Shown piece by piece: positions 8,680 through 18,024 of a stretch of DNA of 64,000 bases. A program made the translations under genes and the position numbers. The notes under the pieces were generated by a model. That model was not told where the DNA came from. It saw only the letters and a program-made list of their open reading frames with translations, and searched no databases. The stretch is from Clostridiales bacterium (lineage in GTDB: Bacteria; Bacillota_E; Sulfobacillia; Sulfobacillales; JAIMBI01). Each line of letters begins with the position of its first letter. Position 1 is the first letter of the stretch. The stretch covers positions 1-64,000 of the forward strand of contig DAHVOH010000007.1 in NCBI GenBank assembly GCA_027318915.1, written 5' to 3'.

Positions 8680-8925
8680 ATGCCGGCTTGGTGGGGTCTG
8701 CCGGCTCCCGCCCTCATCCTGGCCCTGGTGCAATTGGCCAAACAACTGGGTTTCCCGCGGCGCTACGCCGGTCTCCTGGCGACGGTGATCGGGGTGGCGG
8801 GCGGTGCTGCGGTGAGCCTGTGGGGCACGAGCGCCACCGCCGCCGACATTGCCACCGGAATGGCCGCCGGCCTGTCCGCGGCCGGCGTCTGGTCCACCGT
8901 GAAGAGCGCCGCGCGCGCTCCGTAG
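8680..8925 (+). CDS. phage-holin-like small membrane protein
   Basis: An 81-aa protein with two hydrophobic segments, one from about 8-40 (ALILALVQLAKQLGF then YAGLLATVIGVAGGAAV) and one at about 55-75 (IATGMAAGLSAAGVW), ending in a short basic tail (KSAARAP). The pattern strongly recalls small phage holins or holin-like proteins, where a Lys-Gln-Leu-Gly-Phe-Pro-x-x-Tyr-Ala turn precedes the second part. Holins form pores that release endolysins or proteins. The ATG at 8680 is preferred over 8671 because GGGAAGGA sits at proper distance. It is the last gene of the cassette; a weak GGCTC-TTT-GAGCC hairpin overlaps the stop. Confidence 0.6.
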   Translation: MPAWWGLPAPALILALVQLAKQLGFPRRYAGLLATVIGVAGGAAVSLWGTSATAADIATGMAAGLSAAGVWSTVKSAARAP

Positions 8926-9068
8926 GCTCTTTGAGCCCCAAGGCGACCGGTCCCCGGCTTCTCTTTTCGCCAGCGCCGTCCGCCTCCGGGGTATCCCGCC
9001 GTACCGTGGCCGGACGACGGAAGGTATAGATTTGGCCGCGCGGGCCGATACCAATCCGAGGATGCCCA

Positions 9069-10250
9069 ATGGCAAAAGCGGTGGTACTGGGCACGGGGTT
9101 TGGCGGGCTGGCCGTGCTGTCATGGCTGAGGCGGCTCATGCGTCCCGGGGAGCTAACCATTACCGCGGTGGACCGCCTGCCGGATATGGTGTACCGGCCC
9201 GCGCTGGTGCACGCGTTGGATGGACCGCCCACCGCGGTGCAGCGCCCGGCGCGGGTGGCCGTGGCGCCGCTGCTCCGCCGGTTGGCCGTGCACGGGATCC
9301 GAGATACGGTGGTCGGCGTCGATCCGGCCCGCCGCCAAGTGCACCTGGCCACGGCCGAGCCGCTTGACTACGACGTGCTCTTCATCGCCACCGGACGCCA
9401 CTACGGCTGGGACCTGGTTCCCGGTCTCGCACCCCACCTGGGCGGCGTGTGCGAAGACTATCTGGCTCGACACGCGGCCGTGCTGAATCAGGCGTGGCGC
9501 GGTGGCCGGTTCGTCTTTGCCGTGGGCCCCATTCATGGGGCGCCCGATTGGACTCCCCCGCTGGCCGTGGGCTGTGAGTGCCCCCTCTTGGAATCCGCTC
9601 TGCTGTTTGACCGGTGGCTTCGCCGGCGAGGCCGGCGGGACGCGACGGAACTGACCGTGCTCACGCCGGGTCCCGTCATTGCCCAGGACGCCGGGGCGCG
9701 CGCCCGCGAACGCATCCTGGAACTTTTCAGCGAACGCGGCATCGCTGTCCTGACCGGCTCGTCCGTCCGCCGTGTCACCGGTCACACCCTGGAACTCTCA
9801 AACCGGCAAGCCGTCGCCTACGACCGGTCCATCTGGATCCCCCCGTATGCCGGCTCCCCCTGGCTGCACGACAGCGGCGTGGACGACGGATTCGGATGGG
9901 TTCCCACGGACGGCCATCTCAATCACCCCCTGTACCCCGACATTTATGCGGTGGGCGACATCACGAGTCATCCGTGGCCCAAAATGGGACATGCCGCCAT
10001 GGTCCAAGCCCGTATCGCCGTCCATCATTGGGTGGCGCGGCAGCGCCGCGCGCTGCCGCCGCGCTCGTACCAGCCGATGCTGGTTTGGGCGCTCGAACTG
10101 GGAGCCGGCCGCGGACTTCTCATCATCACGGACGAATACTGGGGCGGCCGCCGCCACTTCATGGCCGAGGGACGCTGGCCGGCCGCCATCAAGTGGGCGT
10201 TCCAAAAAGGCTACGTCTGGCGTCGCGGCGCTCTGCCCATTATGCCCTGA
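9069..10250 (+). CDS. sulfide:quinone oxidoreductase-like flavoprotein
   Basis: A 393-aa FAD protein of the SQR/type II NADH dehydrogenase superfamily, peripheral to the membrane. The dinucleotide-binding GTGFGG is at 8-13, a second LFIATG strand at about 104-109, and the FAD-binding IYAVGDI at about 290-296. Cys128 and Cys169/Cys171 lie close to two of the SQR redox cysteines (128 and 160 in Acidithiobacillus), but the third, C-terminal Cys is absent: the matching segment reads MLVWALELGAG. It may be an SQR variant, a polysulfide- or sulfide-handling homologue, or an NDH-2-like quinone reductase. The ATG follows GAGG. It is transcribed convergently with the methyltransferase end of the ger operon. 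Confidence 0.75.
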   Translation: MAKAVVLGTGFGGLAVLSWLRRLMRPGELTITAVDRLPDMVYRPALVHALDGPPTAVQRPARVAVAPLLRRLAVHGIRDTVVGVDPARRQVHLATAEPLDYDVLFIATGRHYGWDLVPGLAPHLGGVCEDYLARHAAVLNQAWRGGRFVFAVGPIHGAPDWTPPLAVGCECPLLESALLFDRWLRRRGRRDATELTVLTPGPVIAQDAGARARERILELFSERGIAVLTGSSVRRVTGHTLELSNRQAVAYDRSIWIPPYAGSPWLHDSGVDDGFGWVPTDGHLNHPLYPDIYAVGDITSHPWPKMGHAAMVQARIAVHHWVARQRRALPPRSYQPMLVWALELGAGRGLLIITDEYWGGRRHFMAEGRWPAAIKWAFQKGYVWRRGALPIMP

Positions 10251-10337
10251 AGCCCACACGGAATCGCGTCGGCGTCGGAACGCGGCATCCCTTGGCTTGA
10301 TTGGGCCGCCGCCCTCCGGCATCATGCGGAACCGCCG

Positions 10338-11051
10338 CTACGTCAGGTTCGCCGAATACAGCAGAACGACGTCCTCGGGCCGTCGGTGGGAGGTGATGTG
10401 GCTGAATCCGGCCGCCTCCAGCCATGTCCCGAGCGCCTCGCCGCGATGCCACCGGCGGTGCGTCTCGGACAGCCAACGATAAGGGGCGCGTTCCTTGGCC
10501 TCCGGCCAGTCGCGCGTGAGGAACCGATCGCCCCAAGCCGGCAGCGCGTGGTGAAAGTAGGCGTCAAACCCCCATTGCCGCCATCCCTCCGGGGTATGCG
10601 TTTCCAGCACAATCACCCGTCCGCCGGGTCGAAGCGCGGTGGCGGCGGCCTGAATGCCCTCCTCGGGCCGGGCCAGATCCCGCAGCACAAACGACAGCAC
10701 CGCCACATCATAGGCGCGCGCATGGCCGGCGGCCCACACCTGCATGGGGGCCTGATATCGGGCCACCGACTCCGGTACCGCTTCCAGCACCCGGGCCGAA
10801 ATGTCCACCGCCGCCAGTTCGCACTCCGGCAGGCGCGCCGCCACTCGCCGCAGCAGATAACCGGGCCCCGAGCCCAAATCGACCAGGCGGTGCGGCCGGG
10901 GGCGGACGGCGAGCCGCGCCACCGCCGCCATCCAGGCGGGATACCTACCCCAGGACACCTGCACGGTCTGCTCCAGGTAGCGACCGGCCAACCAGTCGAA
11001 GGTGGCCGCGAGGTGGTCGTCGCCCGCCGTTGGGGTCACTGTGTGTGCCAT
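10338..11051 (-). CDS. UbiE/MenG-like SAM methyltransferase
   Basis: A 237-aa class I methyltransferase. SAM motif I is LVDLGSGPGYLL at about 56-67, followed by the acidic strand end ELAAVDIS, a motif near VLSFVLRDL and a post-III strand GGRVIVLETH. The overall layout matches demethylmenaquinone/ubiquinone methyltransferases or close relatives, but substrate cannot be assigned. The start is well supported by AGGGGG eight bases upstream. It begins 17 bp after the stop of the FMN glutamate-synthase-like gene, so it is probably the fifth and last gene of the ger operon. Confidence 0.75.
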   Translation of the reverse strand: MAHTVTPTAGDDHLAATFDWLAGRYLEQTVQVSWGRYPAWMAAVARLAVRPRPHRLVDLGSGPGYLLRRVAARLPECELAAVDISARVLEAVPESVARYQAPMQVWAAGHARAYDVAVLSFVLRDLARPEEGIQAAATALRPGGRVIVLETHTPEGWRQWGFDAYFHHALPAWGDRFLTRDWPEAKERAPYRWLSETHRRWHRGEALGTWLEAAGFSHITSHRRPEDVVLLYSANLT

Positions 11052-11068
11052 GGCGATTCCCCCTGCCG

Positions 11069-12568
11069 TCAGCTTCGTCCGCGGACGCCGGCCATCGTAC
11101 GGGGACGGGCTCTCCCCAGCGCCGCCTCAATGCGACTGAGGCTCGCGACGACCGTCCGGTAATCCTCCACCAATTGTGCCACCCGCCGGGCCACCATATT
11201 CCCGGGACTCCACTCGGCATCGTACGCCAAGCCCAACGCCGCCGCCGCGGCCTGTGAGCGCGCCACCAAGTGCCAGGGACGAAGATCGCCGATGCGCCGC
11301 ACGCCCAGCGCCTGCCCCAGCAGCACCAGTTCGGCCGCCGAAGCCTGAAACCAGGCGGCCGCATGCTCGGCGGCCCGGTCCACGTCCAAGGCGGGCCCTC
11401 CGTGAATCCGCGCGGCGCTGAACACCAGTCGGGTGGGCGGTCGGACCGGCAACAGCGGCGCCACCTGTTCGTGGCTCATCGCCAGCAGCAGACTGGACCC
11501 CACCGCCACGGCATCGGCGCCCAACGCCAGCAGCTTGGCCACATCCGCGGCGCCCTGCACGCCCCCGCTGCCCACGAGGCTGACATTCCGGCGAGCGTGC
11601 CGGGCCAGCAGCCAGCGATGCGCCCGGTGCACCGCCAGCGCGATATCCAGGCCAAAATGATCGGTGATGACGGCGGGGCTCCCGGCGCTGCCGCCCTGGC
11701 CGCCGTCCAGCGTGACCACGTCTATGCCATACTCGAGAAGAACGTCCAGATCTTCTTCCAGATGATGGGTCGCCGGCAGCTTCACCCCGACCGGACAGCC
11801 GGGATGGACGCGACGAATCGTCTCCACCGCCTCGGCCACCAGGTCGGGCCAGCCGGCCCGGATGACCAGCGGACCGCCCAAGGCCGCCCGGGCGCGGGAG
11901 GGGAGCTGCGATCGCGCCTTGTGGATGCTGACGCTGGCTTCCGAGCCCTGACCCACCTGAATGTCCACCATGTCGGCGAGCCGCACCACGGACGGCTGAT
12001 GCGCCCAGGGTGCCCGGCTCCATTGCAGAATCCAGCGACTGGCGTAGGCGCGCTCCTCCGGGAGGTACGGCCCTTCCCCACTCACCACCGCTGTTCCGGC
12101 GAGGGTGGCGGCCTGCGCCAACGCCGTTTTGGCCGCTGCGGACAGCGCCACCCCGTAGCCCATCGGCGCGACCAAGACGGGAAGGGCCAGTCTCAGGGGG
12201 CGTTCGGCCCGCGGCCCCAGCACCGTGGTCAAGTCCACGGCCTCGCCGCCGGCCAGGGGCCACGGCCCCAGGGTGGCCGGATCGAACCCCACCTCATCCC
12301 GCAACCAATCGACGTGGGGCGTCGAGCCCATGGGGTGCACGGCCGGACGGCCACGCTCCGCCCGCTGCATCGCCAGGTTCAGATCGCGAAATCCCCGCGT
12401 CTTCAAGCTGAAGAGCCATTCCCAGACAGTCCCCGCCGGGTTCTGGCCCAGGGACGCCTCCAGGGCGCTTTGCAACCGTTTGACGGCTATGACCGCGGCC
12501 AGAGCGGCGAGGCCGGCGAAGATCAGCAGCACCCCCAAGACCACGAGCGCCCAGACCGCCGGTCTCAC
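11069..12568 (-). CDS. FMN-binding glutamate synthase-family protein
   Basis: A 499-aa protein with one N-terminal membrane helix (about residues 6-26) and a TIM-barrel domain of the glutamate synthase FMN family. Recognisable elements are VLVAPMGYGVALS, the phosphate-binding LDGGQGGSAGSP loop, and SLVGSGGVQGAADV with ALGADAVAVGSSLL near the C-terminus. The Cys-rich loop that normally follows and binds the 3Fe-4S cluster is replaced by AMSHEQVAPLLPV, and hardly any Cys remains, so classical glutamate synthase chemistry is doubtful. The GTG start at 12568 overlaps the gerB stop as GTGA, so it is translationally coupled to the germination permease gene. Confidence 0.8.
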   Translation of the reverse strand: MRPAVWALVVLGVLLIFAGLAALAAVIAVKRLQSALEASLGQNPAGTVWEWLFSLKTRGFRDLNLAMQRAERGRPAVHPMGSTPHVDWLRDEVGFDPATLGPWPLAGGEAVDLTTVLGPRAERPLRLALPVLVAPMGYGVALSAAAKTALAQAATLAGTAVVSGEGPYLPEERAYASRWILQWSRAPWAHQPSVVRLADMVDIQVGQGSEASVSIHKARSQLPSRARAALGGPLVIRAGWPDLVAEAVETIRRVHPGCPVGVKLPATHHLEEDLDVLLEYGIDVVTLDGGQGGSAGSPAVITDHFGLDIALAVHRAHRWLLARHARRNVSLVGSGGVQGAADVAKLLALGADAVAVGSSLLLAMSHEQVAPLLPVRPPTRLVFSAARIHGGPALDVDRAAEHAAAWFQASAAELVLLGQALGVRRIGDLRPWHLVARSQAAAAALGLAYDAEWSPGNMVARRVAQLVEDYRTVVASLSRIEAALGRARPRTMAGVRGRS

Positions 12569-13671
12569 GACGCCGTCCGGCGCCGCTCGCGCACGCGGGC
12601 GGCCAAGAAGCTTGCGGGCACGGTGAGCACCGCCCACCCGAGGTCCAGGGGATTCATCCACCGAAACAGCACCACTTCCGCCTCGGTCACCGAGGAGAGC
12701 GCCACGCAGACGGCCGCGATCACCGCCCCGGCCGCCGCCGTGTAGATTGAGCGCCGTCCGCCGGCCAGCGCTTCCACATTCCAGGACAGGCAGAACAGGT
12801 GCACGGTGAGGAACAGCACCATGGCGGTTGTCCAGATAATCAGGACGAAGACGCCCACCCCCTTGAGAAAAAACGTGCGCACGGTGATGAGGCTGAATAC
12901 GTAGATGACGGGCCACGTGAGCGTGGAGGACGCCATCGGGCCCAACGTCGCCACGACGATGCCCAGCAGGAGCAGCAGAATCGCACCCTGCAGCACGATG
13001 GCCGCACCGGCCACCAATCCCGGCCGCGGCGTGTGGCGGAACCGCACAAACGGCACCAGACTCGCGGTCACGCCACCGTTCGCATACAGAAACCAGGTCC
13101 CGAGCGCCGCCTCCCCGGTCTTGGGGAGGTTGAAGGGAAGACTTGGCCGAAAGGCGGTCCAATAGCTGGTGTTGCCGAGTGCCATGGCCACCACCAGGGC
13201 GAAGGACAGCAGAATCAGCGGAAGCCAGAACTGCACGTTGCGGGCCACCACGGACAAGGGCCGCACGGCGATCCAGACGGCCGTGACCACCATGACCACC
13301 GCCATCGCCAACCGCGGCGTAAACGGGTAAAAGAATGTCTGCAGCATGTCCGCGTACAGCGCGAGCAAGATGCCGTCCAACGCCAGGCACAACAGGCAGT
13401 TGACCGGCAGAAGCGCCCAGGCGCCGAGCCGCCCCCACGTCTCCTGCAGCGTGCGCGCAAACGGGCCCCGCCCGATGCCCAAAGCCCAGTGCGTCTCGAG
13501 GAGGGTCAACCCCAAGGCCGTGGCCGTGATGGCCGCATTGGCGTAGATGGCGTTCAATCCGGCGGTGGCCAGAACATAGGCCGGCCACAGGTACACCCCG
13601 CCGGCCACCACCGAGATCATGACCAACAAAAAGAACTGGCCGCTCGAGATGCGCTCGACCGGACCGCTCAC
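12565..13671 (-). CDS. gerB: spore germination permease GerB family
   Basis: A 368-aa integral membrane protein with about ten helices, of the GerAB/APC-superfamily type that binds the germinant in the inner spore membrane. It opens with the family start pattern ISSGQFFLLVMIS and a Gly/Pro-containing first helix. Its length matches the family (about 365 aa). GTG at 13671 overlaps the gerC stop as GTGA; any longer frame upstream would run through gerC. It is third in the order gerA-gerC-gerB and is itself coupled to the FMN protein. Confidence 0.85.
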   Translation of the reverse strand: MSGPVERISSGQFFLLVMISVVAGGVYLWPAYVLATAGLNAIYANAAITATALGLTLLETHWALGIGRGPFARTLQETWGRLGAWALLPVNCLLCLALDGILLALYADMLQTFFYPFTPRLAMAVVMVVTAVWIAVRPLSVVARNVQFWLPLILLSFALVVAMALGNTSYWTAFRPSLPFNLPKTGEAALGTWFLYANGGVTASLVPFVRFRHTPRPGLVAGAAIVLQGAILLLLLGIVVATLGPMASSTLTWPVIYVFSLITVRTFFLKGVGVFVLIIWTTAMVLFLTVHLFCLSWNVEALAGGRRSIYTAAAGAVIAAVCVALSSVTEAEVVLFRWMNPLDLGWAVLTVPASFLAARVRERRRTAS

Positions 13672-14798
13672 GTACTGACCCCCGTTTCCTGCAGCAGCAG
13701 CGACACCTGCACGTGCGCCGTATAGGGCAGACGGTCCCAGTCCCGGGCCGGAATCTGTCCCCATGCGCCCGGATGGCGAAAGAGATACAGGCGCGCGTAT
13801 CCGAACGGGTCGGTGCGGCTGGTCGCACTGCGGCGCAGCGCGGCCAGGCAGTCGGCCAGCACCGATCGGGCCCCGGCGGTCTCCAGTGTCTGCAGCCGAC
13901 GTTCCGTCAGCGGCACGGCGACCGGCCACTGAGCCACCACGCCCGTGAGGCGCATGTCCACCTGCACCTCCAGGCGCTGCCCCGTCCACTCGACGTGGTT
14001 GACGACGATGCCGTGGACGCGGGTGATGCTGGCCAAACCGGCCGGCATCGTCAGGGTGAGGGTTTCTTTATGCACCCGGTGCGTCAGGTAGGCCCACCCC
14101 AGTGTCTCAGTTGGGCTGAAGATCACCGGGGGACCGGTGGGCGGGTACACGGCAATCCGGCTCAACACACCGGTACCGGGCAGATACGGCGCCACCGGAC
14201 TCACGCCCGGCGTCTCGATGCTGTCCCAGAGCTTCCAGAGGGGCTCGGTCAGCATCACCGACTGGCATTCGAGGCAGGAGAAGACGCGGGTCAGATAGAC
14301 CGAGGGAATAACCTCCTGAGGCGACGGGGCCAGGATGCGGTCCAACGGTGGGGGCGCGACCGCCACGTACGCCGTCTTCGGCGTCATACCCTCCCGATTG
14401 TAGGCCGCGATGAACGACGCCACGGCGGGAAGCGGCGCGTCGGACGACCAGACGATGTCCTGCAACTGGCCCAGATACAAGTCCCGGGCGAGGCGTTGCT
14501 GGGCGGCCGCATACGCCGAAGCCAGGGTGGGCGCGCGGACCCCAATCGCGTAAATCTGCTCGCCCGGCGCAATCTGCGGCAGGCTGCTGACCGTCACCGC
14601 GGGGTTTGGGAAGTAGAATGTCCATTGCCAGCGGTCCGGCCGCCGCGCGTAGCGCACGCTCATAACCAGCGTGCTGGCCCGGTTGGGAAACGCCAACTGG
14701 TCCCAGCAGCCGGAGAGAGCGGCCGTCAAAACGGCCGCGGCGAGCATCCACCGCCCCCATGTCACCCGCCGCACGGCGCCTGCTTCTCTCTCAGTCAT
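13668..14798 (-). CDS. gerC: spore germination lipoprotein GerC family
   Basis: A 376-aa lipoprotein of the Ger(x)C family. The signal peptide ends in lipobox LSGC (Cys at about 31), followed by WDQ as in GerAC proteins. The middle and C-terminal parts keep the family plan, with an AYAAAQQRLARDLYLGQ region and a terminal DPFGYARLYLFRHP segment. GerC subunits sit on the outer face of the inner spore membrane and are needed for receptor function. The ATG overlaps the end of gerA by 8 bases, and its stop overlaps gerB. Confidence 0.88.
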   Translation of the reverse strand: MTEREAGAVRRVTWGRWMLAAAVLTAALSGCWDQLAFPNRASTLVMSVRYARRPDRWQWTFYFPNPAVTVSSLPQIAPGEQIYAIGVRAPTLASAYAAAQQRLARDLYLGQLQDIVWSSDAPLPAVASFIAAYNREGMTPKTAYVAVAPPPLDRILAPSPQEVIPSVYLTRVFSCLECQSVMLTEPLWKLWDSIETPGVSPVAPYLPGTGVLSRIAVYPPTGPPVIFSPTETLGWAYLTHRVHKETLTLTMPAGLASITRVHGIVVNHVEWTGQRLEVQVDMRLTGVVAQWPVAVPLTERRLQTLETAGARSVLADCLAALRRSATSRTDPFGYARLYLFRHPGAWGQIPARDWDRLPYTAHVQVSLLLQETGVST

Positions 14799-16419
14799 GG
14801 CGCCGCTTGGCTTTCAAGAGATGCGGACGCGGAGCGGCGGGCTTAGGGCGCCGCCACTGCGCTGCTTGGGGCCGGGCTTCCTGCCAGCGGCGGGTCACGC
14901 CGGTCCACGGAATGCGCATCATCGCATCCGACCAATCGACGCTTCGAAACGGCGCCCACGGTGTGAAATACGGCACGCCGAAGGACTCCATGTCCATCAC
15001 CACGGCCAGCGCCACCATGGTGACGAGGACAACGCCCAGCAATCCGAGGATGGCGCCTCCCACCAGCAGGGCGAACCCCCAAAGGCGCCAGGCCCCCACC
15101 AGCTCGTAGACCGGTGTGGAAAAGAGACTCAATGCCGTCAGCGTCATCATGACGATGACCTGGGGGTCCACCAAGCCCGCGCGCACCACGGCGGTGCCCA
15201 CCACGATGGCGCCCACCGTGCCCAGTGTGGTGCTGAGCACCTTGGGGAGGCGGATGGCCGCCTCCCGCAAGATTTCGATGACCAGGATCATCAGGATGAT
15301 TTCGACCAAGGGCGAAAACGGCAGGCCCGCGTGATTGCCGTCCATGATGATGAGCAGCGAGCCGGGGAGCAGACTGGGGTTGACCTCCGACAGCGCGATG
15401 TACAGCGCGGGCAGATAGAGCGCCAGCACCCAGCCGGCAAATCGGATGAGGCGGGTGAAAGACGCGTCGGCCCAGGACGTGGAGTAGTCCATCGACGTGC
15501 GGTAAAAGGACACCAAAGGCGCCGGTGCCAGCAGCACAAACGGGTCGCCGTCCACCAAGATCGCCACCGCTCCCTCCAAGAGGCGCCAGACGACGATGTC
15601 CACGCGTTCGGTGGCGCGCAGGGTGGGAAATGCCGACCAGGGATGATCGCGGATGAGGCCCGCCACCTGGGTGGCATTGGCCACTCCGTCGACATCCAGC
15701 GCCCGCAGCCGGGACACGGCCGTCTGCACCAGCGCGGCGTTGGTCAGTCCGTCCAAGTAGGCGACCGACGCCGTCATATGCTGGACGCGCCCGATGGACA
15801 CATCGTGAAACTGCAGGGCCGGCGTGGCCAGCCGGCGCCGGAGCTGATTTTTTTGGGTGAGCAGCACCTCGTTGAACGCTTCTTCCGGACCGCGCACGGC
15901 CAGTTCGGTTTGGGGCCGTTCAATCGGACGGGCCGGATACTTGACCGTGTCGACCACCCACACAAACGGCAGCGCGGGGGCGAACACCAGCGTGCTGCCG
16001 CCGGCCAGTGCCGTCAGCAGCGCGGGCCAGCGGCGCTCCGGCCGAATGTGCACCGGGGTCAGCGCCGTGTGGCCCCACCGCCGGGGCGGCTCGCTCGTCG
16101 CCAGCAAGGGCAAGATGATGTCCTGGTCCACCATCTGGGTGTCGGCCAGCCCGTCGACGCAGGCCACCAGGACAGGCTCCGGGCACGCCGGCGTCAGCAC
16201 GCGGCGCATCAGGACATCGGAGCTTCGGCCGATGCCGGCCTTCAGGCGCTGATAGGCCGCCGCCACGTCCGGCGCATACTCGTCCGGTGCCGCAGGATGC
16301 GCCACCGGCATCCGGCCGAGCCACTCGTCCAGATCCCGGCCGAACCGATCCAGCATCTCGGTCAAACCGCCGACCTCATCGGTCTTGATGGCCACTCCCC
16401 CGGCACCACGTTGTCCCAT
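14791..16419 (-). CDS. gerA: spore germination protein GerA family
   Basis: About 542 aa. The N-terminal soluble domain contains the family blocks RGPEEAFNEVLLTQ and VAYLDGLTNAALVQ. It is followed by about five membrane helices (for example LYLPALYIALSEVNP, LGTVGAIVVGTAVVRAG) and a short basic C-terminus. GerA-type A subunits oligomerise and probably form the ion-release pore of the germinant receptor. The start is not certain: ATG at 16419 gives a family-like length but lacks a strong ribosome site; GTG at 16395 and an upstream extension to 16473 are alternatives. First gene of a five-gene minus-strand operon. Confidence 0.88.
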   Translation of the reverse strand: MGQRGAGGVAIKTDEVGGLTEMLDRFGRDLDEWLGRMPVAHPAAPDEYAPDVAAAYQRLKAGIGRSSDVLMRRVLTPACPEPVLVACVDGLADTQMVDQDIILPLLATSEPPRRWGHTALTPVHIRPERRWPALLTALAGGSTLVFAPALPFVWVVDTVKYPARPIERPQTELAVRGPEEAFNEVLLTQKNQLRRRLATPALQFHDVSIGRVQHMTASVAYLDGLTNAALVQTAVSRLRALDVDGVANATQVAGLIRDHPWSAFPTLRATERVDIVVWRLLEGAVAILVDGDPFVLLAPAPLVSFYRTSMDYSTSWADASFTRLIRFAGWVLALYLPALYIALSEVNPSLLPGSLLIIMDGNHAGLPFSPLVEIILMILVIEILREAAIRLPKVLSTTLGTVGAIVVGTAVVRAGLVDPQVIVMMTLTALSLFSTPVYELVGAWRLWGFALLVGGAILGLLGVVLVTMVALAVVMDMESFGVPYFTPWAPFRSVDWSDAMMRIPWTGVTRRWQEARPQAAQWRRPKPAAPRPHLLKAKRRHD

Positions 16420-18024
16420 CGGGGCGAGCGCTATCCGCGAGCGCACCCGGTGCGCCGGCACGCTGCTTCGCATCCTTGCATGAGACGATCCCCCCGCCTC
16501 GCCCGGCCGCTGCTGAACCGCCGGTGGTCACAAAGCCAGTCTCCGTCCGGGGCCCATGGGGCGCGCGACCCGGTGGAATCCGCCGCCCGGAGGATGGTGG
16601 TCAACGACGCCGGTCCAAAGCCAGCAGCTTGCGACGCCCGGGACCTGCGTCCGACAGTCAAAGCCGTCTTCTTCCGTGCGTTGGGATCGCAGGGGAGGGC
16701 GGTGGACGCGCTCACGATCGCGGGTTGGCCGCAAACACATCGGTCACCCGGTGCCCGATTGCCTGACGGGGCAGGTTGACGACGCCGATCCGGTCATCGT
16801 TCGACCGGTACTGGCCCCGTGGACACGACACACGCTGCCGCCGCCCCTCGCGGTTTCCGCGGACTACATGCCCCAAGGCGGGCAGGTCGGCGGGGTGCCG
16901 TGGGATCCACTGCCGCCGTGCACGCCGGATGGAGGGCCGCTTTACCTTGGAGCTGGCGTGCGTGGCAAACCGTCCGCGAGACGGTCGCCCGCTGGTCCGC
17001 CGCCGGACCCGCTCGGCTGCTGCCCCCAATTGCCGTCAATGCTTCGAGCCCGAACGGCCATAAACAGCGTCTCGCGCGCCCGCAAGCGCGACGGGTGAAG
17101 TACTGACCCGGTGAGTCATGTCCTTCATCCCACGATTGTCTCGTGGCCCCCAGCGTTTGTGGCATCGGCGGGCCGAAGGGGTCTGCCCGCGCTCCAGACT
17201 GTGGCGGAGGATCTTGACGTGGGCGCGGCGTGGCCGGGGAAACAGGTGGCCCGCCGTGCACATCGGGCATGGGGACCACAATGTGATGCCGAAGCCCCAA
17301 CCCGCCACGGGCCAAATCTTACCCCCATCGGTCTCGGCCAGCTCTTTCGCCATCGGTCCGGGGACACACCGCCGACCCTGCCGGGGGACGCGATACACCG
17401 CGCCCAACTGCGCAGTCCATCGACAAACGGCCCTTGTCCGAGCGAGCGAAGGGCACGGCAGGCGGCCGGCACGCGCATGGCGGGAGCACCGCGGGTTTGC
17501 ACGAAATCGGCTCGACTCCCGACGAGATCGCGAGCCGGTGGAACAAACGGCGCCGGCGTCCACGCAGAATCGCGGGCCAGCACGCTCTTTCGAGCCGTCA
17601 CGGGCGTGACAACCGATTGCGCCATCTGGGATCGCAGGCCAAACGATGCCTGCGGGCGTCGGGAGGTTCTGGTGCGGCGATCGCCTTGCAGGACGCCCGG
17701 TGCCGTCTCACCGCTCGCGGACGGCCCGCTGGACCCCGGGCGACAGGCGTCGACTGGAGCATCACGATCAGGGTGATCGCCATCGCCTACCCGACTCCCA
17801 GGATGCACGGTGCGCATCCTCGCGCCATATCCGCGAAAACGTCATCCGCGACGGGATCTTCTCTCACGCGGTTCCGCCTCGGCCTGAACGCCCACGCTTC
17901 CGCCGCGCCGTCGTTCGACAAATTCGGCCCACGCACGACCGCGCGTCGTGGAGGCTCCGACGTCTGGACCCGCCCCTGCTGCAGGCCCCGTTCGAGCCGT
18001 CAGTTCACAAGGTCTGTCTCCGCG
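16420..18024. other. 1.6-kb region without recognisable gene
   Basis: Between gerA and codY I find no frame with a ribosome site and a convincing protein. A short minus-strand piece near 17290-17420 (GGKIWPVAGWGFGITLW and CPMCTAGH) has protein-like composition and might be debris of a lost gene, but it cannot be named. The gerA promoter should lie near the left edge on the minus strand; no clear -35/-10 pair was found. Confidence 0.45.

Noticed and set aside
8925..8937. GGCTC-TTT-GAGCC hairpin at the end of the cassette
   Set aside because: Only five base pairs and no T-run; too weak to call a terminator.
12569..13828. Continuous minus-strand frame joining the FMN protein to upstream sequence
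   Set aside because: This part is out of frame with gerB, whose product is clearly recognisable; the GTGA overlap sets the FMN protein start at 12568.
14671..16779. 702-codon plus-strand frame over gerA
   Set aside because: Shadow of gerA: His/Arg/Gln-rich, no start signal, no recognisable domain.
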